From positions 2,952,001 through 3,016,000 of the forward strand of contig NZ_CP117416.1 in assembly GCF_028606985.1 (NCBI RefSeq): 64,000 bases of DNA, in the 5' to 3' direction. Below are positions 9,448 to 18,727 of this stretch, piece after piece. Both the position numbers and the translations under genes were made by a program. A model generated the notes under the pieces. It ran no database searches and was not told the DNA's origin. It saw only the letters and a list, made by a program, of their open reading frames with translations. The stretch comes from Paenibacillus kyungheensis (GTDB lineage Bacteria; Bacillota; Bacilli; Paenibacillales; Paenibacillaceae). The number at the start of each line of letters is the position of its first letter. The stretch's first letter is position 1.

Positions 9448-10683
9448 ATGGCTCGTTCTTTTTTTTCACGCTTGGAAGGCAACAGCCGCGGCTGTCTTGC
9501 CTTTGAACCTTTTTTTCTCATCCCTTATAGTATGTTTGCTACGTATGCGACATTATATATGTATCAACTAGGCATCAGTGAAACCAATATTGGTTGGATC
9601 ACGACAATCAGTCTGGTATTTCAAGTATTTTCTTCATTTATTAGCGGTTATTTGACAGATCGTATGGGGCGCAAAAAAGCACTGCTCTATTTCGATATTT
9701 TTAGTTGGAGTGTAGCCACCCTCGTATGGGCGGTATCGCAAAACTTTTGGTTTTTCCTTGTCGCTGCAATTATTAATGGATTTCAGCGAGTTCCTGCGAC
9801 TTCTTTTTATTGCTTGCTCGTCGAAGATACGAAACCTCAAGATCGAACATACATTTTTACATTACTTCAGATTATCGGTGTAATTGGCGGGTTGTTTGCT
9901 CCTTTGGGTGGTCTGTTGGTATATGAATATGGATTAGTTCCAGGAATGCGAATTATGTACGTCATCGCTTTTGTGTTAATGACTTTTCAATTTATTGGTC
10001 GCCATCTAACTACACGTGAGACAGAGATGGGTTATCGCAAAATGAAAGAAACACGTGAACTTGGGCTCAAGCAAAGCCTTGTCGACTACAGTGGTGCGAT
10101 TCATGATATTTTGCAAAGTAAAGGATTGTTATTGATTTTTAGCGTATATATTTTGTTTAACTTTCAGACGACACTGAAAACGACATATCTTTCTCTATAT
10201 CTAGCGGATTATTTACATATTGATGATGGCATTATCTCGCTCGTCCCTGCTATTTCGTCATTGATTATGTTGCTTACTTTATGGTTATTGACTCCGCGTA
10301 TACCGGAAGGTGCTGTGTATCGGTCAATGATGGCTGGTTTTGCATTGTCTGTTGTTTCCAATATTATGCTTGTCTTCGGCCCTGTGCACAGTCTACTCTG
10401 GATTGGAATCAGTACGATTCTAGCAGCCGTTGGTATGATGATCAGCTCGCCTTATCTAGAAACGGCTGTAGCGAATGCGATTGATGATGAAAAGCGTGCC
10501 AAAATTTTCTCTATGTTGTCTGTATTGATTCTACTTTTCACTTCACCTGCTGGCATTATCGGTGGTTGGGCATATACACTTGATCCACGCATTCCGATTT
10601 GGCTCATTACCGGTGCTTTTGTCGGTTCGTATTTGTTAATTTTAATGTATCGTCAAAGTGTTAAACGTATACGTGCAGTATAA
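9448..10683 (+). CDS. MFS transporter
   Basis: 411 residues with about twelve hydrophobic segments. The cytoplasmic loop motif GYLTDRMGRKKALL between helices 2 and 3 is the major facilitator motif A. Such proteins exchange small molecules or drugs against protons. Substrate is not recognisable. I chose ATG 9448, since GGAGG lies eight bases before it and the in-frame ATG at 9430 precedes that site. A shared terminator follows at 10765. Confidence 0.85.
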   Translation: MARSFFSRLEGNSRGCLAFEPFFLIPYSMFATYATLYMYQLGISETNIGWITTISLVFQVFSSFISGYLTDRMGRKKALLYFDIFSWSVATLVWAVSQNFWFFLVAAIINGFQRVPATSFYCLLVEDTKPQDRTYIFTLLQIIGVIGGLFAPLGGLLVYEYGLVPGMRIMYVIAFVLMTFQFIGRHLTTRETEMGYRKMKETRELGLKQSLVDYSGAIHDILQSKGLLLIFSVYILFNFQTTLKTTYLSLYLADYLHIDDGIISLVPAISSLIMLLTLWLLTPRIPEGAVYRSMMAGFALSVVSNIMLVFGPVHSLLWIGISTILAAVGMMISSPYLETAVANAIDDEKRAKIFSMLSVLILLFTSPAGIIGGWAYTLDPRIPIWLITGAFVGSYLLILMYRQSVKRIRAV

Positions 10684-10764
10684 ATATGTATTACAAAGGG
10701 ATTTGATTAGATATATAAAATATCTTTTTGCTACCACGTATTAATCATCCCTTATTCTCAACTC

Positions 10765-10817
10765 AAAAAGCATCTTCTCCTCTGCATATTAATAACAGAG
10801 AAAGAAGATGCTTTTTT
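10765..10817. terminator. Bidirectional terminator between convergent genes
   Basis: Long hairpin with arms AAAAAGCATCTTCT and AGAAGATGCTTTTTT plus an inner CTCTG/CAGAG pair. It ends the MFS gene on the plus strand and the sugar-binding lipoprotein gene on the minus strand. Confidence 0.85.
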
Positions 10818-10827
10818 TCAATCTATA

Positions 10828-12129
10828 TCACTGAGCTGATCCTAACTGAATCCATGCTTGTTGAATTTCTTCGACAGCTTGATCTTTAGTTTTGCTTTTA
10901 CCGATATAGGCTTGCATGATCTCGCCGAATTTCTGGTGGAATGTATCTAATGAGTAGTTAACAGATAGATCGCCAGATTTTTCGGTTTTTAAGATTTCTT
11001 CCATTTCTTTAGGCATTTGCAAGTCTGGAAGTGGAGCGTCTTTGATCGGTGGAATGACTTTTGCTACTTGAGAGAACCAGTTTTTACCGTAATCTGATGT
11101 ATACAACCAGTTGAAGAACTCAATTGTTTCTTTCGCTACAGGAGATTCCACGTTAATTCGCAACGCTTGATCTGCGCCTGTAATAATCATCGATTGATCG
11201 GCTTTATCACTCACAGGGTAACCCATGATTCCCATTTTGAAATCAGGATTGATCTTGATAATTGCTTCTTCATCCCAAGCCCCTTTACCTGTCATCATAG
11301 CAGCTTTACCAGAAGCAAAATCACTCACTTCTGCATTGCTATCACGTTCTAACGGCTTGTCTGTGCCATATTGTACGGTTGTATCGATAAAAGCAAAGAA
11401 GTTATTGTATAGTGCAGGATATTCTTTAATCGTTGTTTCACCTGCGATAAATTTGTTCACCAAGTCTTTGGAACTCATACCTGCATCAATTGCGGCTGCA
11501 TCTACATAATGTTGGAAAATATGTTTCCATACCCACCACTCTTTGTAAGCGTTCGCAAAAGGTTTGATTCCTTTAGCTTCTAGCTTTTTGATGGCTTCAT
11601 CCATTTCAGCAATCGTTTTAGGCGGTTCGGTAATGCCTGCTTTGGCAAATAACTCTTTATTATAAATCAGTGCAAATAGATTCCCTTTAACTGGTAAGCC
11701 TAATACTTTACCATCTGTAGAAGTCATATTCGTGCGCACAGCATCTGTCATAGCTGCTGCTAGCGGTTCATTGGTCAAGTCTGCGCTGTAATCAGCATAC
11801 GTATCAATATCTCCTCCTGCTGTAGTCTGGAACACATCCGGTGTACTTCCAGCAGCGATCCGAGATTTGAGAATTGTATTGTAATCAGCCTGCATAATTT
11901 CAAGATTAATCGTGACATTCGGTTTTACTTTTTTGTATTCTTCGATATAAGCATTGAATGCATCTGTGTATTCTGGAGAAGCGGTAAACATATTGATTGT
12001 TACAGCACCATCTGTACTTCCACCTGAAGAAGCGCCCTTGTCTGTTGTATCTGTACTGTTACCACAAGCTGCTAACATGGATAAGCTCAGCACAAGCGTA
12101 ATGGGTAAGACCATCATCTTTTTGAACAT
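10828..12129 (-). CDS. Carbohydrate ABC transporter substrate-binding lipoprotein
   Basis: 433 residues. A lipoprotein signal peptide ends in LSMLAAC-GNS, giving a membrane-anchored receptor. The remainder is a family 1 (CUT1) solute-binding fold with INMFTASPEY near the N-terminus and a FNWLYTSDYGKNWF segment near the C-terminus. It should deliver an oligosaccharide to the two permeases encoded divergently at 15996-17710. I chose ATG 12129 (GGGGG seven bases upstream), because the in-frame start further upstream would bury the signal peptide. A 154-base gap separates it from the regulator gene, so it may have its own promoter. Confidence 0.9.
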   Translation of the reverse strand: MFKKMMVLPITLVLSLSMLAACGNSTDTTDKGASSGGSTDGAVTINMFTASPEYTDAFNAYIEEYKKVKPNVTINLEIMQADYNTILKSRIAAGSTPDVFQTTAGGDIDTYADYSADLTNEPLAAAMTDAVRTNMTSTDGKVLGLPVKGNLFALIYNKELFAKAGITEPPKTIAEMDEAIKKLEAKGIKPFANAYKEWWVWKHIFQHYVDAAAIDAGMSSKDLVNKFIAGETTIKEYPALYNNFFAFIDTTVQYGTDKPLERDSNAEVSDFASGKAAMMTGKGAWDEEAIIKINPDFKMGIMGYPVSDKADQSMIITGADQALRINVESPVAKETIEFFNWLYTSDYGKNWFSQVAKVIPPIKDAPLPDLQMPKEMEEILKTEKSGDLSVNYSLDTFHQKFGEIMQAYIGKSKTKDQAVEEIQQAWIQLGSAQ

Positions 12130-12188
12130 GTATATGCCCCCATATTTCAAATTAGTCAGCCCCAAGCATCGATCAACCAATGCCTCTG

Positions 12189-12201
12189 CTATACTGTATA
12201 G
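12189..12201. promoter_or_regulatory. 13-base palindrome upstream of the sugar-binding protein gene
   Basis: CTATAC-T-GTATAG is a perfect palindrome 60-72 bases before the lipoprotein start. It includes a TATA-rich stretch that could serve as a -10. It may be a binding site for the adjacent AraC-type regulator or just promoter sequence. Confidence 0.3.
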
Positions 12202-12283
12202 TCTTATTCTATTGAAACTCGGTTCAGATAAAAATGTAGATAAGTAATCTATTAAGGGTAAAAAAGTGAATTTATGAATACGC

Positions 12284-13936
12284 TTACTTATTTGATATTG
12301 CTGATCGTTGCGCTCTATATTCAGAAGGCGATAATTGATAATAATTACGAAAAGCTTTGCTAAAATAATTTTTATCTTTATACCCTAGCATCTCTGAAAT
12401 TTCCTGTATTTTGAGTCCTTCTTCATTCAGTAATGTTTTGGCTTTGTCCATTCGCAGTTGCTGTACATATTCATGAATCCCCATCTGATACTCTTGCTTA
12501 AATAACTTCATCAGGTATTCACGACTAAGATAATATTTATCGGTGAACATCGAAATTTTGATTTCTTCAAAGTAATGCTGATCGATATAAGCTCGAATAT
12601 CACTGATATGAAAAGATTGGCGACTCCCTCCTGATTTCCGTACCATTTCTGCATAATACGTAATAATATCATGTACATGTTGCTCCCACTGCGCAATATT
12701 CATCATATCCAGAGTATGAATCTGTATTCGTTCTTTTCTGGCATTCGTAATAGCTGAGTCATCTGCTAATAATCGCTGATCTAATTCTCTGGTGATCTCA
12801 TACAGTTGCCCTTCAAAATCATGCAGACTGTATTCAGCCATATGCATACTCAGATAAGGAGACTGCTTAATCATCGCGATCAACTCATCTGCTATGCGGT
12901 GGATTTGTGGGAAATGTCCATTTTCAAGTAACGTACGTATCTGAGGCATGCGTGAGCAGAGACTATGAGATTCTGCGATAGCATTACGCTGTTCGTAAGG
13001 GATAATCATTGAGCGATTCAGCTCCAGGATATTCATTTGCTCAATCATATGTTTGCCTTGCTCATACGCTGTCGCTAATTGTTGAATATCATTCGAAGGT
13101 GTGCCTGATCCTGCTATAATATAGAGATCTAATAAATGCTCTAAAGTCTGAATCAAGCTTCGTACCCGTTGTTGTACAGCAAAACCAAGTTCTTGTGGAT
13201 AACGATGCCTTGCATGATAGACCAGAATCATTTCACGTTCTAAGCGCTGATTAGCAAAACAAAAATATTGAATATCATCTTCTGTACATTCATTCAGCAC
13301 ATTAGCGATAGCAAAGTATAACAGACTGGTATCTCCATAAAAGCGCTGACGGCGCACTTGCTCTATATTAAGAATACGTAAAACAACAGCTCCATGATAA
13401 CAAGTATCATCTTCTGCTCCAATCATAGCGAGCATATCTTCATTGCCTTGCTTTTTGAATCGTTTGTCGATCAACGATTGATAGATATTTTCTTTTAATT
13501 TAGGTAAAGACACATGCAGTGCACGATGTTGTTGAATCTTCTGCTGATGCTGTTGCTGACGTTCTTGTAATAGATGAACCGCTTTGCGTAATGTATCGTT
13601 TAATTCATGTCGATTAACAGGTTTGAGCAAATAATCTAATACGTTCGAGCGAATCGCTTGATGTGTATATTCGAAATCGTTATATCCACTAATCACAATG
13701 GTCAGCATATCAGGATATTCCTGCTTCACTTTTTTCAAAAATTCAACACCGTTCATTCCTGGCATCTTCATATCGACCATAATAAGATCAATATGATGTT
13801 CGCGTAAAATAGACAATCCTTCTTGCCCATTGATTGCTTCATAGATCTCACTAATCTTCAGATTGTCCCATTCCCCTAGAATACGAATCGCTTCACGCAA
13901 CGGTTCTTCATCATCCAGAATTAAAATGTGATACAT
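12284..13936 (-). CDS. Response regulator, YesN type (REC plus AraC HTH)
   Basis: 550 residues. The N-terminal receiver domain (1-120) has the acidic pair in LILDDEEPL, phospho-acceptor Asp55 in MVDMKMPG and the conserved Lys in YLLKP. A long variable middle region follows. The AraC-type DNA-binding domain (about 445-545) has IQEISEMLGYKDKNYFSKAF. The ATG follows GGGGG by eight bases and is separated by one base from the stop of the sensor kinase gene, so the pair is translationally coupled. It probably controls the adjacent sugar transporter genes. Confidence 0.93.
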   Translation of the reverse strand: MYHILILDDEEPLREAIRILGEWDNLKISEIYEAINGQEGLSILREHHIDLIMVDMKMPGMNGVEFLKKVKQEYPDMLTIVISGYNDFEYTHQAIRSNVLDYLLKPVNRHELNDTLRKAVHLLQERQQQHQQKIQQHRALHVSLPKLKENIYQSLIDKRFKKQGNEDMLAMIGAEDDTCYHGAVVLRILNIEQVRRQRFYGDTSLLYFAIANVLNECTEDDIQYFCFANQRLEREMILVYHARHRYPQELGFAVQQRVRSLIQTLEHLLDLYIIAGSGTPSNDIQQLATAYEQGKHMIEQMNILELNRSMIIPYEQRNAIAESHSLCSRMPQIRTLLENGHFPQIHRIADELIAMIKQSPYLSMHMAEYSLHDFEGQLYEITRELDQRLLADDSAITNARKERIQIHTLDMMNIAQWEQHVHDIITYYAEMVRKSGGSRQSFHISDIRAYIDQHYFEEIKISMFTDKYYLSREYLMKLFKQEYQMGIHEYVQQLRMDKAKTLLNEEGLKIQEISEMLGYKDKNYFSKAFRNYYQLSPSEYRAQRSAISNK

Positions 13937-13937
13937 A

Positions 13938-15803
13938 TTACTTTCCCCCTTGTGGTATATGCATACTTAATTCGGTACCTGTCTTATCACTAGCAATCAG
14001 TAAACCCGCTTGTTCACCATATAAAATTTGTAATCGGGTATGCAGATTTTGGAGTCCAATATGGCTGCCTTCACGTTCAATAAATGTTTGTTTAAATGAT
14101 GCCAATACCTGCTCCAACCGATCTGGCGAAATACCGGGTCCATTATCGCGTACAGTAATCAACACATCTTGATCTGTTAAATGGGCTGTAATTGTAATCA
14201 TAACCGGCTCGGATACTTGTTCGACTGCATGTTTAATTGAATTTTCGACCAAAGATTGAATCGATAATTTGGGGATAGGTAATTGAAGTAACGAATCATC
14301 CCAATGAACTGTCATCTGTAAACGACTGCCGAAGCGTGCTTTTTGCAATGATAGATAACGTTCTATATGTTTGAGTTCTTCGCTTGCCATGACAATGTCT
14401 TTGCCACCGATACAATAACGAAGCGTCTGCGCTAGATTATCAACCATATCCGCTATATCCAGTCTGCCACTACGCAGTGCTTTGGTTGAAATTGCTTGTA
14501 ACGCATTATACAGAAAATGAGGATTAAGCTCTGCTTCAAGCGCTTTCAAAATCGCATTTTGCTCGACTAATTTCATTCGATAACGCTCATTGATTAATTC
14601 ATTGGTATTGCGCACCATATCGTTAAAATGTTTGGTGAGATGAGCAATCTCGTCTTGTCCTTTTACAGTGGCTTCAATCTCAAATTCTCCACTGCTAAAT
14701 CGGTTCATTTGCTTGGACAAATGCCCCAAAGGTCGAGTGATTTCATTCGCTAATACAGTCACCAGTGCAAATGAAATTAGCAAAAATCCTGTACCGATCA
14801 AGTAACTGAGATTACGAGTAGTATTAGCCACTTCATAAATCTGGCTATATAAAATAGGCTTCATTAATGTCCATTGATTAGAAGTCGATGTATTGTACAT
14901 GACCATATACCGCTGCTGATCTATCGTCCATGTTAAAGGATCACTGGTCTGGTATTGCAATTGCTTGATCAGTCCACTTGCTAACATAGATTGATAAAAA
15001 AGAGGATCGTCTACGTAAAAAGGAATATGATTGGCATCAGTAAAAATAAGATGTTCACCTGCATCTATCGAAGTATCTTGCAAAATCGTATCTCTCGCAG
15101 AAGGATTGACATAGAAGGTTAAAATCGCTTGTGGTTGACGAGAAGCGATAGAGCGTAATACACGATGATATGCCATAAAACTATCAGACTGAGCCAAATG
15201 ACTGTTATCTGCTGGAGTCAAAGCTAGGGATTGAAAGTATTGATTATCGGTTCGATGAAGCACTGTGTTATACCACGGTTGATTGGCAATATCTTGATCA
15301 TATCCTGAACGAGAAGCAATATTGTATGATTCACGACTAACCGAATAATACTTCTGTTCTTGCACAATATATAGAGAAATACCATCCAGATCACTGCGAC
15401 CAAAATACAATCGTCGTAAATAATTTTCCAGATACATACGTGAAGCATACTCTTGCTTCTCATTCATAATCGCATGAATCAGATCATCATATTGTAGTTG
15501 TGGCAAAGAATATTGAGCGATTCCATCCATATAATCTTGTAAATTGCGATTGACGAGCAGTAGATTATTCGCTGTACTCTCAATACTATGCTTAACTGAT
15601 TCTTTGCGAATCATTTGATAAGAGATCACAGTCAATGAAGTAACCACCAAAATAATAATAGATGTGAATAAGATCACTAGCTTATACAACAAGCGACTGG
15701 ATAAGACATGCCAGATCGCTGTTATTTTTAACTTTGTAACCTTTACATATCTACCAAAATAGGGATGTTTCGTGACCGGCAGACGATTCCCCTTTCTCCC
15801 CAT
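13938..15803 (-). CDS. Sensor histidine kinase, YesM type
   Basis: 621 residues. A basic N-terminus, a first membrane helix (about 41-63), an extracytoplasmic sensor region of about 270 residues, a second membrane helix and a HAMP linker. The His_kinase region has NPHFLYNALQAIS (phospho-acceptor His), followed by an HATPase domain with VENSIKHA and RDNGPGIS. It phosphorylates the co-encoded YesN-type regulator in response to an external sugar signal, presumably. I prefer ATG 15803, because AGGAG lies ten bases upstream, over the GTG at 15845, which has only a weak site. Confidence 0.92.
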   Translation of the reverse strand: MGRKGNRLPVTKHPYFGRYVKVTKLKITAIWHVLSSRLLYKLVILFTSIIILVVTSLTVISYQMIRKESVKHSIESTANNLLLVNRNLQDYMDGIAQYSLPQLQYDDLIHAIMNEKQEYASRMYLENYLRRLYFGRSDLDGISLYIVQEQKYYSVSRESYNIASRSGYDQDIANQPWYNTVLHRTDNQYFQSLALTPADNSHLAQSDSFMAYHRVLRSIASRQPQAILTFYVNPSARDTILQDTSIDAGEHLIFTDANHIPFYVDDPLFYQSMLASGLIKQLQYQTSDPLTWTIDQQRYMVMYNTSTSNQWTLMKPILYSQIYEVANTTRNLSYLIGTGFLLISFALVTVLANEITRPLGHLSKQMNRFSSGEFEIEATVKGQDEIAHLTKHFNDMVRNTNELINERYRMKLVEQNAILKALEAELNPHFLYNALQAISTKALRSGRLDIADMVDNLAQTLRYCIGGKDIVMASEELKHIERYLSLQKARFGSRLQMTVHWDDSLLQLPIPKLSIQSLVENSIKHAVEQVSEPVMITITAHLTDQDVLITVRDNGPGISPDRLEQVLASFKQTFIEREGSHIGLQNLHTRLQILYGEQAGLLIASDKTGTELSMHIPQGGK

Positions 15804-15934
15804 TTGCTGTTCATCTCCTGTAATGATATTTCTTTTGCTGTTCACCTTTTTACCCTTAACTGTTTTCTTAAATCCATTTTGAAGAGCGTAACGCCATTCT
15901 ATAATACAAGTATCAGAAAAAGCTATACATTTTA

Positions 15935-15948
15935 TGTAACCGCTTTAT
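15935..15948. promoter_or_regulatory. Candidate cre site (CcpA) before the sugar permease genes
   Basis: TGTAACCGCTTTAT agrees with the catabolite-responsive element TGWAANCGNTNWCA at 12 of 14 positions; the final CA is missing. It lies 47-60 bases upstream of the first permease start, in the region shared with the divergent kinase gene. Glucose repression of this transporter would be expected. Confidence 0.4.
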
Positions 15949-15995
15949 TCTAGAATATGATATCGGATATTATTTTCGGGAAAGAGGTATAACTA

Positions 15996-16880
15996 ATGAA
16001 AATGGGGCGAAAATGGTCTGATCGATTGCAATTTGGCATATTTACTTTACCGGTGCTGATCTGTATTGCGGTTGCTTTTTATATTCCATTTGTAATGACT
16101 GTACGTTATTCATTGACCAAATGGAATGGAATCGCCAAGCATCCTAAATTTGTAGGACTGGATAATTTCCATCAAATTTTTACAGGGGATGCGAATTTCA
16201 GTAGCGCGGCATGGTTCACGATCAAATATATGGTGCTGTATATTGTACTGGTCAATGTGCTGGCGATTGTACTGGCATTGATTTTGGATATGAAGTTACG
16301 GTCTACTACATGGTTACGGGCGGCATTTTTTGTCCCTTATATTCTGAGCCTCGTTATTGTGGGCTTTATCTGGAAATTTATTTTTATGCAAGGATTTGAA
16401 TCGCTGGGAGCCACTACAGGCTGGGGGATATTTGCGATGAGCTGGTTAGGTGAACCCGGGCTTGCTTTTATCTCGATTCTAGGTGTGTCGATCTGGCAAT
16501 CGGTTGGATTTTATATGGTGATCTATATCGCAGGATTGCAGGCTGTACCTGAAGATCTCAAAGAAGCCGCTACGGTTGATGGTGCAGGCGCATTTCGCAA
16601 ATTTTTCAGTATTACTTTACCTCTACTCGCTCCATCGATTACGATCTCGGTCTTTATGGCGCTTACGAACTCAATCAAAGTGTTCGATGTGATTCTTTCA
16701 CTTACCGGTGGTGGACCGGGTGGAACAACCTATAGTGTCGCTTATGATATTTATCGTGATACGTTCCAGAACAACTTATACGGCTATGGAACTGCCAAAG
16801 CACTTGTGTTATTTATAGCGGTACTTGTAATTACATTTATTCAACTTGGTATCTTCAAACGCAGGGAGGTTGAAGCCTGA
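15996..16880 (+). CDS. Carbohydrate ABC transporter permease, MalF/UgpA type
   Basis: 294 residues with six predicted membrane helices. The cytoplasmic EAA loop reads EAATVDGAGAFRKFFSITLP, the site that docks the ATPase. It forms the membrane channel with the next gene product. The start follows an AGAGG site. The stop codon overlaps the next ATG by one base. The last codons contain a GGGAGG ribosome site for that gene. No ATPase gene is present nearby, so a shared MsmX-type ATPase is expected. Confidence 0.93.
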   Translation: MKMGRKWSDRLQFGIFTLPVLICIAVAFYIPFVMTVRYSLTKWNGIAKHPKFVGLDNFHQIFTGDANFSSAAWFTIKYMVLYIVLVNVLAIVLALILDMKLRSTTWLRAAFFVPYILSLVIVGFIWKFIFMQGFESLGATTGWGIFAMSWLGEPGLAFISILGVSIWQSVGFYMVIYIAGLQAVPEDLKEAATVDGAGAFRKFFSITLPLLAPSITISVFMALTNSIKVFDVILSLTGGGPGGTTYSVAYDIYRDTFQNNLYGYGTAKALVLFIAVLVITFIQLGIFKRREVEA

Positions 16881-17710
16881 TGACATCCGCCAAAACAGGT
16901 CGCTTGATTCTAGAAATAGTGATGATCATTCTGTCGCTTTTGTTTTTATATCCGCTTATTCTGGCGATTATTAACTCTTTTAAAAGCTTTTCCGAAGTGA
17001 TGAGTGATGTGATTGCGATGCCCCAACAGTTTAATTTTGATAACTATGCGTACGTATGGAAATATATCAATTATCCGCGTTTATTTATCAATAATACGAT
17101 TATTACTTTGATTGGTCTGATTGGGATTATTTTATTTTCATCCGTTGCGGCTTACAAATTATCTCGTACCCAGTCCAAGTGGAGCAATATGATCTATCTG
17201 CTCTGTATTATACCGATGTTAATCCCATTTCAATCGATTATGTTAACGGTATTGCAATTAGCTAAAAATCTTCATTTGTCAGATAGCACATGGGGATTAG
17301 GCATTTTGTATTGGGGATTCGGTGCACCACTAGCGGTATTTATTTATCATGGATTTGTGAAAGGGATCCCACGGGAAATAGATGAGAGTGCTACCATCGA
17401 TGGCGCTTCTGGCTTCAAATTATTTTTCTTAGTTATCTTCCCTCTGCTTCAATCGGTAACTACAACGATCATTATTATTGATGTAATGTGGATCTGGAAT
17501 GACTTTCTATTGCCATTATTGATGGTAAATGGTTCACCTGCCACCAAAACATTAACGCTTGCCGCTTATACATTTGTCGGGCAGTATACCTCCGATTGGC
17601 AATATGCGATGACGGCTATGGTCATGGCGGTTATGCCTTCGATTATCGTATTTGTTCTGTTGCAAAAGTATATTGTTAGAGGGGTTGTAGCTGGTGCTGT
17701 AAAAGGCTAA
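16880..17710 (+). CDS. Carbohydrate ABC transporter permease, MalG/UgpE type
   Basis: 276 residues with six predicted membrane helices and the EAA-like loop DESATIDGASGFKLFFLVIF. It is the second half of the heterodimeric sugar channel and overlaps its partner by one base (TGATG). The terminator at 17734-17774 ends this two-gene operon. Length and hydropathy are typical of CUT1 permeases. The sugar is not identifiable from sequence. Confidence 0.93.
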   Translation: MTSAKTGRLILEIVMIILSLLFLYPLILAIINSFKSFSEVMSDVIAMPQQFNFDNYAYVWKYINYPRLFINNTIITLIGLIGIILFSSVAAYKLSRTQSKWSNMIYLLCIIPMLIPFQSIMLTVLQLAKNLHLSDSTWGLGILYWGFGAPLAVFIYHGFVKGIPREIDESATIDGASGFKLFFLVIFPLLQSVTTTIIIIDVMWIWNDFLLPLLMVNGSPATKTLTLAAYTFVGQYTSDWQYAMTAMVMAVMPSIIVFVLLQKYIVRGVVAGAVKG

Positions 17711-17733
17711 TATCTTTTCTATACCAAATAAAG

Positions 17734-17774
17734 AAAGAGTATTCCATAAGTTATTATACGGAATACTCTTTTTT
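17734..17774. terminator. Bidirectional terminator
   Basis: Perfect 12-base arms AAAGAGTATTCC and GGAATACTCTTT around a 14-base loop, then TTT. It overlaps the stop codon of the convergent sulfotransferase gene. Confidence 0.85.
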
Positions 17775-18585
17775 ACCAGGGATAAGAAACATTTAAATAC
17801 TCAAACAATCTTTCATTGTACGGTTTAAAATGTTGCTGAAGAGTATGACGAATAGCTTCATTCTCTTTATCATCATAACCACCTTCATGTAAATGCTCAT
17901 ACTGTTCGAGTTGAACATCAGGAAGTCCTAAAAACCGGGTGACTTTTTGATACGTTTGTTCAGGATTAGTAAATAATTCTTCACTATTTATAAAGCACAT
18001 CTGATCCATAGAAAACCATTTTAACCAACGACGAATTTGTTCTATATATTGTCCTCGGCGTACATACGAGTAGCTTGCTAGATCACCATTATGATAATTA
18101 GAGTCTGCCATCATTTGTAAATAAATTAATTCAGTTCGTTCCAATTCTGATGCTACTGCTTCTTCAAAAGATAAATTTTCTATTCCACGTCTTACCATCA
18201 TTTGATAATGAGAATACGCACGATCTATAGGATTACGTAATAAGATAATAAGTTTGACGTCTGGTAGCATATGATATACACGCTTAGGGGCTTGAGGATG
18301 AAATAAATAATAAGGTGTAGCTTCACCAGTTATACTTTCTGTAAATTTGAGATAAGGAAAATGTGATTGATACCATTCTACTCCATTTCGCCATTGTTCA
18401 TCAAAATAATGAACTTCTTTTACGATAGCGGGTTCAATCTGAGGATGCTGAATCAAATAATGATATAAAGAGGTAGTACCTGCTTTTTGTGCTCCTATAA
18501 TTAGAAAAGAAGGTAGCGTATATTGGTTATCATTAGTTACAATATGACCTTCTCTAAACAAAGGAACTTTACCAGTAAAACCCAC
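17773..18585 (-). CDS. Sulfotransferase family protein
   Basis: 270 residues. It carries both PAPS-binding signatures of the heparan-type sulfotransferase family. The 5'-phosphosulfate loop is IIGAQKAGTTSLYHYLIQHP near residue 28. The 3'-phosphate motif is LIILLRNPIDRAYSHY near residue 110. Such enzymes move sulfate from PAPS to a hydroxyl or amine of a glycan, lipid or small molecule. The acceptor cannot be told. GTG start at 18585 with GGAGG eight bases upstream. It stands alone between terminators, with no PAPS-synthesis genes nearby. This family is patchy in Bacillota, so horizontal acquisition is possible. Confidence 0.85.
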   Translation of the reverse strand: MGFTGKVPLFREGHIVTNDNQYTLPSFLIIGAQKAGTTSLYHYLIQHPQIEPAIVKEVHYFDEQWRNGVEWYQSHFPYLKFTESITGEATPYYLFHPQAPKRVYHMLPDVKLIILLRNPIDRAYSHYQMMVRRGIENLSFEEAVASELERTELIYLQMMADSNYHNGDLASYSYVRRGQYIEQIRRWLKWFSMDQMCFINSEELFTNPEQTYQKVTRFLGLPDVQLEQYEHLHEGGYDDKENEAIRHTLQQHFKPYNERLFEYLNVSYPW

Positions 18586-18655
18586 TTATTTTTCCTCCTC
18601 AATATATATAAATTGTACCGTCTAAAAATATCTTTAACTGTAATAGTATTATAAT

Positions 18656-18702
18656 ACAAAAAAGCTACACTCAACAGGGTTCTGTCAAGTATAGCTTTTG
18701 TT
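18656..18702 (-). terminator. Terminator of the iron-binding lipoprotein gene
   Basis: Read on the minus strand, a 15-base stem (AGCTATACTTGACAG with CTGTTGAGTGTAGCT, three G-U pairs) with a four-base loop is followed by TTTTTTGT. The G-U pairs fit only the minus-strand RNA. Confidence 0.8.
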
Positions 18703-18727
18703 GCTGTGACTAGCTCAATCAATTCAA

